This document shows positions 24,901 to 36,900 of a stretch of DNA of 64,000 nt, one piece after another. A model generated the notes under the pieces. That model was not told the DNA's origin and did not search any database. It saw only the letters and a list, made by a program, of their open reading frames with translations. The position numbers were made by a program, and so were the translations under genes. How positions within the stretch are numbered: the first letter of the stretch is position 1; the number at the start of each line of letters is the position of its first letter. Source of the DNA: Theristus sp. LFF4_11 (taxonomy: Eukaryota; Nematoda; Chromadorea; Monhysterida; Xyalidae); NCBI GenBank assembly GCA_030248135.1, contig JASANC010004304.1, positions 92,254 through 156,253 of the forward strand, read 5' to 3'.

Positions 24901-27900
24901 GTAGCGAGCTGCCATGTCGTCGGCGTCATACGGCAGCACGTCCCTCGCCGACCTGCCTGTGAACACGTGCAACATTCGACTGGCGCCCGAGCGTCCAGAG
25001 TCGTTGGCGGCGACCACAATCACCTGGTGCACGCGCTCACTGGACAGCTCGCTCAAGTTGATCTCTGCCTCCACCGCAGCACGGCGACTCCACTCGGTGG
25101 CGCCCTTCGCGCGATAGTAGACGTGGTAGCTGGTGGCCCTCGGCGCTGCCTCCCAGCGTATCGCGGCCGAATCGGCCGTTTGACTGTCGACGCGCAGCCG
25201 GCGTGGCGCCTCCGGCAGGTCACGATTCGACTCCAAGATGCACGCGAATATGTCGGTCGTATGCTCGAGGCACAGGTAGCGCGTGAAAACGTTCGGTGAA
25301 CGGTGACGCTTCTTGCTGTCGGCGGCGTCGCAGAACGAGAGACAATGCGAGGGCACCTTGCGACGAAGGCAGCACGCGCCACGGTCGCTGCCGGCCACCG
25401 AGCAGCTCAGGATCTTTGCCGCGTCCAAAAGGCAACCGTCGATCGGCAGGGCGGAGTCGACGCCGTCGCCTGTCGTGTCGCCTTGACATGACGCTAGACA
25501 GTGCTCGCGAACCTGTGGAGAGCAATTTGCAACTGTACTGGGCGCAATATACAGTTGGGCAACATGGCGATCAGTATATACTCACCCCTGCTTTCACACA
25601 ACAATTTGTGGTGTTTGGTGGTGCCGCTGGAATATCGCGATCGGTTACAGGCGCCAGCGTGACGTGCCCAATGCCCCTGCCGAATGCGTTTGTTGCCGAA
25701 CACTGATAATTGCCAAAGTCACGAAGCGAAATGTCGAGGATTCGAAGCGCCGAGACGTACGTGCGTGGCTGCCGGTGGAATGCAGCGACGTACGCAGTCA
25801 ATTCGTATTTCAGTTGGCGCTGTTCGTCGCCGCCTGGACTGACGTTCTCGAGCAGTTCATAGTTGCCGGTGACGGCGTTCTTCTTCTCCCAGAGCACCTG
25901 CACCTGTTTATGCTGCCAGCCGGGCACTTCCACACGACAGACGAGCGTCTCGTCGGTGTTCAGTGCCGCCTCGACGCGTTTGCGATACGGCCGCAGTATC
26001 GGCGACACACCGGCCGTGATGAATTGCTGCGCCGCCGTCAGCACCGATTTGTGCCTGCCGTCTGCCGCGAGCGCAACGACGCGCAGCGAGTAGTTCGTGT
26101 CCGGCCGCAAAGTGCTCAACTCAATCTCGGTGTCGGTGGTGTTGACGACAATCGGTTGGTCCTCTGGAATGTTGCTGTGCAGGTGCACCGTGTACGAGCT
26201 GACGAGTGCCGCGTTGACCGTGGGCGCCTGCCAGCTGGCGTGTGCCTGTCGTGCGCCGTTCACCCGCACTCGCACGTTGCGCGGCTCTGACGGGCTGTGC
26301 GCGTAGCCGTCGGCGTAGCACCCGTAAATGGTTGCCATGTTCAGCGTCAGACACGACTTGTAGCTCTTCTTGCGGCTCCAGTTCAGTTCTTCGTAGAGTT
26401 GTGCAGTGCCGTCGCAGAGATCAAAACAGTGGCCACTGTCTGCGTCACGACTCGTCCGACAGCAGGCCGTGTTGTTGTGGCCGTTCGCGAGGCAGCCGCT
26501 GATCGTCGGCAGATGCGCGCTGCACAGACGCAGTTTCTTCTCGAACGTCATAATTTGATCGGACGCTGTGTTCGGCGGATTATCAACGGAACAGAAATAA
26601 GTGACGCATGCTGATTTCACGCCGTTGTTGCGGCAACATGCAGCTGTGTCGGGCGTGTCGGCTGTCACAAAGCCGACTGATGGCAGCAGTAGTACAAGAG
26701 AGAACACGGAGGAATAGTTCAGAATGAACGAACCAATTCGCAGGCTTGCAACAACAATCAATGTAGATTGCGTCATGGTTGTCTTGCTTGAACGACGAAT
26801 CAACAGTAAACGAATTATAAAACGATACGAACACTGCACGCGTATGAACGAACGCACCAGTTTCGTGTAGTCTCTAATTGAATGACGTTATTGTTATAGT
26901 CAATGTGGATTTTTGTTGTTCAGCTGAACGCAAAACAACTTCCGAAACGGATAGTTTCAAGAATGTGGTGTAAATAGTCAGTAAGAAACTGGTTGAACTT
27001 TGTTCCGCGGTTATGCCCAGTTTTCAATCGTGATCATGTTCATGCTGCGTCCGTTTTCGTGCAGAATAATAATGATTTGTTGCCAACTTTATGTTTATGA
27101 GTTGATTTGATCTTGATGGTTATGAATGGAATCGTTGCACGCACGGTTTGTTTGTTGTTTTTGCTGGTGTTTGCGTGCGTGCAGATGACCGAAGGTGACT
27201 GAATGCTCAGTGCAGTGTGATGAGTGTCGATTGGTGTTTGTTGTTCGCTTGCCCACTGCTGTCACTCGAGTACGCTGGCAGCAACAACACAACCGCAACA
27301 CTGCTAAAGTCGTAACCAAACATCCAAGTCGTCTCTGCAAGTAGGTTTCCCTTGTATTCAGCTGTACAGGGTGTTTACATATGCAGTTCTGGTCTCTTAG
27401 CTCCGGTTGGATTTTAGCTTGAAAAAAAACTAACCAGGACACCCGGATTTCTGTCGACGGAGAAAAAGTTCAGTTGTTGCTGTCCGTTGTAGTAGTTGAG
27501 AACTTGAACGTTGTGAGTTGTTTCTAAAATACGTTTATGAATGATACGTCGTGTTCATTTTATCAAAAATAAATCAATTTGAAACAATGTCGTCATCGTC
27601 GCACAGGAACAACCTTCTAGGTCAAAGTATGAGAATACTCTGAAAAGTGAGTCACAGCAATGTTCTAGCTGAGTAGTTTAAAAAATCTGCAAGCACAAAA
27701 ACGTTACAGAGGCACTATCATGCATGACAAAGTATATGATTAAATAGACAAAAAACACGTCGTATTGTCGACAGGTGGATGCATCAGATGACCTAGTGAA
27801 CGAACACAACAATTGAAAATGTAATTTACAACTAACACGCTGGCTCAAATATACGATTTCTGAAAAAATAAGATAATAAAATCACCTTGGGCAATTTAAC

Positions 27901-30900
27901 GCCACACCTTGTTGTTAGCAACAACAATAGTGCATCTCTTGGTATTGGCAGCGTCGGCCTACAGGACACGGGTCTTTGGTACTGTGCAGCTACTTTTTAT
28001 AAACAAATCACATTTATTGTACGAGTATGCAAACGGTGAACTGAGTAGATACAAAGAATAAACTCACTGCCCGGAGACGAAAATAGACCCTCGTGCGAAC
28101 TGACAACACAAAACAAAAACTGCAAAAACGCCTGTAGCAGTCAGCCGGTCGGGTTTCACAAATGCGACTGTTTAGCGTTTTTATGCAAGATTGAATGACT
28201 CCTTGGTTGTCTCTTCAGTCCCAACTGTTTGCCATATGTGTTTGTTCGTCCCGTCAGTCTGGTTTGTCGTTTTCAAGATGCTTATTTTTAGTTTTTATTG
28301 TCGTTTTTGTGTTGTTCGGCACTGAGATCAAGGTGTGGATGGCAGCAAAACCGATGAGAATACGATTGAAAAACACTCGAGTTGAGAGAATGGAATGGTC
28401 AAGCAAGAAAGAACGACGAACAACGCAAACAAACTAGAATGGCGGATAAAATAAGCCGTTTGAAATGAAAAGGCTCACTTTGAACGAAAAACATCCGGCC
28501 GCCCAGACGACGCTGTTCTCATTTTCGGCTTATATAGAGTTTAGCATTGCTTTTGTCACAGTGACTGGCATGCGTTGTGACACTGAACCTTTTCAAATTT
28601 GTTTGCTGATAAAATGTAGAAGTTTATGTCGGTGATTTGTTTTAAAAACTGAGGCGAGGCAGCTGACTGGGTCGCGCAGATGAGGAGCAACGATGATGAT
28701 GGCGCAATCGCTGCCGCACACACACACACGCGCACCTTTTGTATCGGTGCGTAGGTTGTATGGTTGCATTTAAGCAAATCACCATGTTCACAAACGCATT
28801 TACTACAACAGGAGCATATGCTAAGTTCTCGAGTGTAAAATAAGGTGTGCGATTTTTTTTCATGTATTACATGAGAGAAAAAACGTAAGGGAAAACAAAC
28901 ACCAAGTGAAAACACGGTGATGCTGTGTGTGTGCGTGCTCAGGGCGCATCACCGCCATTGGTGATGCCACTCGCGAAAAGGTTACATATCCGCTGCAATT
29001 AACAGTAGTATTTTTTGACCATTTTTCCAACTCAATATTACAATGTTGAAATACCAAAAACGCTTAAATGCAAGAATAAACAGATGTAAGCCTTTTCAAT
29101 TTTGATGTGGACGTAGACTGTGCCACTGCAGCAGACAGCCAGCGTGCACTGCGTTGCTGTTGCACACATGTGCGTGTTCACCAACGAAAGAATACTAAAG
29201 CCCAGAGAGTTTGATTGAGACTGCTGCTGCCCAGGAAACACGGAGAGAAGAAGGAGAAAGATGAGCGAAAAAAATGCAGTGGTAGGCCGCACGGCCAGCG
29301 GCAACGTTGAGATCGTTTGATCTGAGCTGAGTGGTTGAACTGCAGCGGCTGGAGACACCAGCAGAGGCGCAGCGTTCTGATTAGTGAATTGTGTTTATTT
29401 TGATTGTATTCTCCGATGATAATTTTTGCAATGGGTCCGTTCAAAAAAAACACACACGCACAGACACATTTCATTTTATCAGATACGCGATCTGAAGAGA
29501 GATCACATGGGCGCGCAGACGGGACCTAGTTTCCGCATAAAAAACTACACAGCAGAGCAATCACGCACTTTTGTAAATATTGAAATGATTGAATTGGTGA
29601 ATGGAGATATGATTTAATACAATTATGATGGGGCAATACGGTTGAACCCCACTGAAGTCGTCAGGTGATGTAAAATTTTGATCAGAATTAAGAATTCAGG
29701 TTGCAATAGAACTCGGATTCAACGCTTTTAATTTAGCATTAAAAATGCTAGATCATGCAAGCAAATGAAAAAGGTCAAGTATTCAGTCTTTACTTTATCG
29801 AAGTTTGTTCATTTTTTTTCGTTTCGTAGACTTGAAGGTGCAGTTGAAAATGAATTCGGGAGTGATTTACCTGTACAATTACTTCTGAGTGTTTTTAAGG
29901 ATGTTTTCTTTTTCCCATTCACCCACGATGCCCAAATGAAGTCTAACGTAGCGATGTGTACCAGTGAAAAAATAAGTAAAACCACCGTAATATTTTTGAT
30001 ACATTGAAAAGAAAGAAAACTGGAACACGATGCGAGTCTGTAAGTAGGCTCAAGGATGTTCATTTTCAACTACAAACTACATTAACGTGTTAAAAAATGT
30101 TATTAAGTTTAAGCCAAACCATTAACAGGTGGGATTTTAACAGAACATATGCCATGAAAAAAGTAAAACTTATCAATCACAAAAATATCAATTGCATTTT
30201 TTTTCGATAAAAATCATTGATGAGTGAGAACGTGAGTTTTTCATCGTCTTTCAATCGACACGCTTGGTTTGTCGGTTGGATCAAATTTTTTAAATGCTGT
30301 TTTTAATTTTCATGACGTTGCGTAATGCAAACACGTCTGTAGTAAGTCGTGTGCCGGCCCGGTGCTATGAATTAATGTCGCGGTTTTTGCCGTAGTTTAC
30401 AGAGAATAGTTTTACAGGGAAAAAAGTTCACGTTTTATCACGGTGTCTCCGGTGTGTCTGTTGCGGTTGCAAAATCAGTGAAAGCGAAACAAATTTGAAT
30501 CAACTTTTTTTCTGATCTTCCTTTTTTACTGTCGCATGTTCGGTGCGCGTATCGTTCACAGTTCATTTGATTCGAATATTGTGTGGTGGTACTAAAAAGT
30601 TGTCCTTTCAAAAAAGAAAGAAATGCGGTAACTGAAAGTGAAAATGCTGGACACGTGTTGTTGTGTAACACCAGTTTCAGAAATGGCAGTGGGACGGATG
30701 GAGTGCACCATTGTCATTTGAATCGTTATTTTTCGTCAAAAGTCAATTAGCAGAGCTGAGTGCAATGAAAATAATAGACTACACCAAATGCAAGCTAAAA
30801 CAAACTCAGGTTGTTTGTTATTTACTTTGCACATTGGTTATTGTTTTCAGGTCGTGTGCTGCAAGGCGAGAAGCATTCGCTGACACTGCAAAGGGTTGAT

Positions 30901-33900
30901 AAAGAGGATGAAGGCACGTACTACTGCCACCTGAAACTGTTCAACCGAGCGACACAGCACCCGTCTGGCAAACACATCAACCTTCGTGTACACAGTAAGT
31001 GAAAGGCATTGAGCTTGCGCATAACACGAAGAAAGATTGTTGGATAAAATGCTACTTTTGTTGTTTGAAACGTGCAGCGGTACCAATTCTGATCGAAACT
31101 CCAAATTCAACGGTGTACACAACAATCGGCGAATCGGTGGCGTTGACGTGCAAGGCGAAAGGCACGCCGCAGCCGACGATAAAATGGCACAAGGTTGGCA
31201 CCAAAGCTCGAGCAACCAGTGTGTTCAGGCAGTGACAGCTGAACAAACTGTTGAAATTTTTTCTCAAGGGGCAAGAGAAAATGCGAGTGATCGTTTATAA
31301 TGTTTCAACATTGTTTCTCAATGGCAGGACGACGCAGATCTGCCAACGTGGCAGCAGGGCGCCACGCGCACGACACGCGTGTCAGCTGACGGCAGCACGC
31401 TGACGGTGGTGGCGCGGTCGCACGCAGACGCCAGCAAATACACGTGCATCGCTGAGAATGTGCTCGGCGTTGACAAGCACGCGACGAACCTTCGATTTGC
31501 AAGTTGGTCGCAACAAGCTTCAAAGTCACAAAGCCACGAACCGAACGCTCTGCGTTGAAGATCGCTTGCTTTTCGACTGCGGTCAGCAAAGGGTGCACGT
31601 CTTGTGACAGAGTCGGCCGCGTTCGACCGCGCGCTGGCCAACCAGACGGCGCAGGAGGGCAACATCTTCAACTGGCAGTGTCGCGCGCACGGTGACCCGC
31701 CCGGCATCCGGTATCGCTGGTACAAGGGCGAGGCCGAGGTGCGATTCGCTGGCGAACTCGGACTACGCGCGCGCACGCAGGTTGCACGCACCGAAATTCG
31801 CATGTTTTTTTCTCAAAACTTGCGTATAATGTCATTTTTTCATTGTTCTGAGACATGCATGCACAGACAAGAAATCCGTTTTATGCTTGACGCAGCAATT
31901 TAAAACCGCTGAAGTAATTTCTAGGCCCCTCAGATAGGACTGGTATACTGACGCAAATTTGGCTTTCTGCGTCTAGAGAGACACAATCACGTTGCAGAAC
32001 CATGAAATCAAAATGCACACAGATTGTGTGGTTGGAGAACTGATCTTGAAAAGCTTTTTTTGCGGCCCATTGCAGGATGGCGATTTGACGATCAAACCGG
32101 TGAAACGTGTCGACACCGGATGGTACACGTGCGTCGCGAGCAACGGACATGGCAGACCAGCAAACGCAACTGCCTATCTTGACATTCAATGTTCGTGTTA
32201 TTGCGACATTTCACGGTGTTACTGTTGGCCACCTACACCTTCCTTATTTGAATTTCTTCTCACACCAATAGTCGAACTCTAAATTAAAGCCAGTGAGCTG
32301 ATTGGTTGGTGTAATCACGTGATGTAAGCAATCTGTGCAGGACAAACTCCGCCTCCACAGCATTACGTGCACCAGTCAGCTGGTTGCCTGTAATTTAGAG
32401 TTCGACTGTAGTTGCATCTTTTCAAAAACATATGATTTTACGTTATTAAAAAATAGAAAAGGTGGCCACCAATGTATGTATGACCTATTTTTTTTAAACG
32501 TGCCCCACTGAAATGACGTCATGCGCCGCAAAAAATGTGCTTGTCGTTCACAGCAATCCAGACTTTCCGTTTAGCCGATTTCTACCCGTAAGCAAATGGG
32601 TGAATGTCGATTCAGTCACACCAAACTGAAAATTTAGTGCCTGTATTTTGACAAACGGGCGTTTTTAAAGCAAATGACGTCATTTTAGTCCGGACACGTT
32701 TGAATAAATTCACAATTCACATCTTCCCTATTTGTATTTTCTCACCACTCACTTCGAAAGTGTTGCGCTTTGTGCTCTGCAGACCCAGCCGAAATCTCGC
32801 CGCTGACGCAACCTATCCAATACGCGCCGCTGGGGCGGCTGGGTCGCGTTCTCTGTTTGGTAGACGCAAACCCACCGGTGCACAGCGTCGTCTGGACGAA
32901 GGACACGCAACGACTGCCGCTCGACGAGCCAAACAGTCGATTCTCGAAAGCGAACAACGGAACGGCGTTGTTGATACGCGATGTTAGTCTTTGTAGACTG
33001 ATACACTCTGTTTGTTTTTGTTTGTTTTGAGAAAGCATTATCAGAAAAATTGTGAAATATTGGCTAATTGTATGATTGATTTTTTTATTGAAACAGGTCG
33101 TCGAAACGGACGAGGGCGTGTACAAGTGTCAGGCGTACAATCAGACCGTCGGCGGGAAACAGGGCAACAGCCAGATTGAGATCTACGTCACTGTTGCTGG
33201 TAGGAGCACCGTGACATTGACGTGATACGCTGCTGGAAAAGTCAGTCCGTATTGTCAGTTCACGGTTTCATCACCCAATTTCAGTGCCACCAGTGATGAC
33301 GCAAACACCGCCAGCAATTGTCCGCGAGAGAATCGGCGGCGCAGTTCACCTCAAGTGCGCCGGTCGCGGTGACCCGACGCCCGCTGTGTTCTGGCGAAAG
33401 GTGTCGCAATTTTATTTCTGAAAAATGGATTTATCTTTGTTTCTATGTTCTCAAAAAACACTTTGTTCGAAATTAATATTCAACCTACCAGTTTTCCGTT
33501 TCAGTTACGGCCAACCAAACGGCGATTTCCGTCTGGAACAACGGAAGCACTGAACGATGAAACTGACGAGGTGAAAACTGCGGAGCTGAAAATTGAGTCG
33601 GCCAAGCCGACCGACTACGGACACTATCAGTGTGTGGTGAAGAACAAAGTCACGGAATTGACTGCGGACACAACGATACTGATCACTGGTCAGTTATGGC
33701 CCATTTCTCTACTGTTCGGCATTATATGGGAACAATAATGTGAGAAATTTTGGGAACAACTTTCACCAAGTGAAAGCGATCAGATTTGTCCCAAGATCTA
33801 GCATAACTCTGAGCAGCTAATCATCAGCTTGCTAGATATGAATTAACCCAAGATTCTATCAGATTAGAGTTCTGTCAGATTCACCGCCACAAGCGCCAGA

Positions 33901-36900
33901 GAACGTCACCGTCAGCACAAGTCCGTTCGAGGCGAACGTTCGCTGGGATCCCGGATACAACGGCGGAATTTCGCAGCGGTTCAAAGTAACTGGTTTTAAA
34001 ATGCGCAAAAAATTTTAATCCATACCAAAAAAAGTTCACCATGAAAAAAACCGTTTTTTAGTTGCGGTACCGCAAACTGGACGGCAACGAGGACATTGGC
34101 TGGCACGACGTCGACGTGCAGTCGGCCGCGCAGTTCACGGTCGCACGACTGCAGCCGGACACACGCTACGAGTTCGCGGTGTTGCCGGTCAACGCGCGCG
34201 GCACCGGCTTTGAGTCGAGGCGCACGATCGCGAAGACCAGAGGTTGGTCCACGAGTGTTGTTCTGCAGAATTTCTGTGAGTTTTGATAAAATAGGCTGTT
34301 TAAAAATTGAGACAAGTTTTTCTTGGCGCATTTTCCTCTGTCAACTTTGTCAATTTCTGTTTTGCTCAGGATACGAAGACATACCGAGAGTGCTGCCGAC
34401 GGACGCGACCGGCGTGACGTACTATCCTGATATTGAAAGACCAATTGGTTCGATGGATTTCAGGGTTTTGCTCTTGCTATAATAATGCTGCCGAGCTCCG
34501 GTGCGACGGATTGATATCAAAACACAAATTGAGCTTACACATCAGCAGCGATGTCTGTTGACACGATAATTTTAGGTCGTGGGCCAAATCCGCCGTTAAA
34601 TTTTGCGGTTCACACGTCCAACCACGAAGTGCTCATGACATGGGACGAACCGACGCCGGATGTCGATCGACCCGAGGTTGCGTATTATGCGGTCGAATTC
34701 AAACCAACTCAGTAAGTGATGCTTGGTGTTGAATGAAGCTTGCCATTGATGTTCAGCTGGTCTTGTCTATTTTTGTCTGCTAAAGTTGTCCGAATGGTTG
34801 AGCTTTGCAATTTTTTTCCGCAGCGCCCACAGTCTGCCTGCATCCTCTGCGGACGATGCAGACGAGTTCTCAGTGCTGCGTAAGCCGATTCACGAGCAAG
34901 AACTCCGGCTTGTGCCTGGCGACCGCAGTCCGTCGGGCGAACCGCTGAACCCCGGTGAAGAATATTTGTTCAGAGTGCGAGCGCATTCGATCGTCAGCTA
35001 CAGGCGAGTTCGGAGTGGTTCCAGATTGATATTTTTTCTACGCGCATGGTTACATAAAAAAACCGAAAATCTCAACAGAGGTTGACATACCACTGGTAGT
35101 TTAACAAATTTCAAAAAGCTCAACATGCGGCTGGTAGCTCAACCAACTGAATTTTCCTATTTTTACAGTTTGTTGAAATTTTCTTCGTGTATATGTACTG
35201 CAATTGGGCCACTGATTTATTCAAAGCAGCCCACTGCATAGCACAGCTGATAAACCTCAGAGATGTATTTTATTGTTTTGAAAAAATTGAATTACAATAA
35301 AGTTTACGATTTACAATATGTATCTTCTTCAGCGCCCCGTCGAACGTGTATCCGTATCGGATGCCCGGTGTCTCGCCGCAGATCGCAATTATGGCGGCCA
35401 TTTTGGGCGGTCTGCTGTTCCTGGTGCTCTTCCTGATCCTTGGCGTCTGCCTGGTGCGCCGTGCGAAACGTCGCTCCTCCTACTCGAAGCGATTTGGCCT
35501 TGGCGCGAAATCAGTCCACCAAGGTAGAGTTGTTGTTGGTTTGGTGGGACGGTTTGGTTTGGTTGTCTCAGTTTTGGTCGGTCAACTTTATCAAAAAAAC
35601 CGATCATTATCAAATCCAAATCACGCCACAACGGCATGTGCTAGTGATGTGCTTTTGGTTGGTGATCCAGATCCAACACACAACAAACATCACGTCAGTC
35701 TGTCAAAAAGATTCAGAGTGCTTTTGACTCTCAAGTCGTTCTTCTCAGTTTGAATGTTGTTGAAAACTATCGGTTTTTTGCTTCAGGAAATGGCACACTT
35801 GGACAGAACGGATTGGGCAATGGATACGGCGCGGGTGGGAATGGCTACTTGGGCGACAGCTGGCTGGACGCCACCATCGACCAAGCTGACGCATCGTACT
35901 CGTTTGCGAAACCGTCAGTTTTTTTAAATTGTTTTTTAACTTTCTTTTATTTTTTAGATTCTATAGTTTTAGTCTCCTGAATAGGTAATTGTCGTCCTCC
36001 GACCGTTCGGAAAACATAATGCTAGAAAGAAGATGAAAAAGATCTCCAATGTGTTTCGCCCACCAACAATGTTGTCAACTAGTCCAATAGTAAAGATTGA
36101 AAGCTGCAATCGAGGGGTTGGAGTATGGATGGAGTACAGCCAATCAACGACTATAACTAACACTCGGCGTGTTCAGTAACGGTCACGTGCCAGCGGCTCT
36201 ATTGGCCCATGAGCAGCGCGCACGTCTGCACCAGTACAACGGGGGTGGTGCAGGCAACGCGAGCAGTCGTTCTGTGCGCTCACCATTGAACTGTGAGGCA
36301 CCGAGGGCAAGGATACTCGACTTTGACTGTCGACTGGCCACTTCCAACGGTGGCTATCACATTGCAGGTCGTGTAGATGTACAATGAGTGTTTGCTGTTG
36401 TGGTGTTGTGCTCTGAGTTGTGTCGTGTGTTCTGTTGTGCTCTGTGTTGTGTCGTGTGTTCTGTTGTGCTCTGCAGACGATGCTCATTGGTTTGGTCAGT
36501 TCAAATTGAGCGACCACTGAGCGAAGCGATCAGATGCTGTGGCTGAACACTCTACATCTCATCATTTTTGCAGACCACAACGACTCATCGAGTCACCGTA
36601 CGCTGCTGCCAACGTCGACGCCGTCAAAGTCGGCGCGCGAAAGTCAAGTATGATGCGGCGTCTGTGGTCGCGTGTCGCATTCGTGCCCAGAGTGCCTTTA
36701 GCGTCCAGTACGCCGCGGTGCCTCCGTCGTAACGACAACAGTTTAACGGCTGGCTTTCGTCTGCCGCAGTCATCCTCATCAACATTCACCGATCACCACG
36801 ATCATCACCATACAAGCACAGCAACAGCAACAACAACGACAACATTATTCAATCACAGTAACACGTTCAACACGACCACACTCACTGACCTGCCACGGAC

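Larger units (their letters stand above)
22113..30850 (+). other. 8.7-kb turtle intron splitting the first Ig domain
   Basis: The donor at 22113 (AATG|gtcagt) and the acceptor at 30850 (gttttcag) join in phase 1 within Ig1. Outside the nested minus-strand gene (24841-26776) I see AT-rich sequence, a short CAGGGTGT element near 27.36 kb, a (TG)n run near 22.31 kb and a (CA)n run near 28.72 kb, and no other supported exon. Confidence 0.75.

Noticed and set aside
25664..26290. 208-codon open frame antisense to the DB-module gene
   Set aside because: Shadow of GC-rich coding sequence on the other strand.
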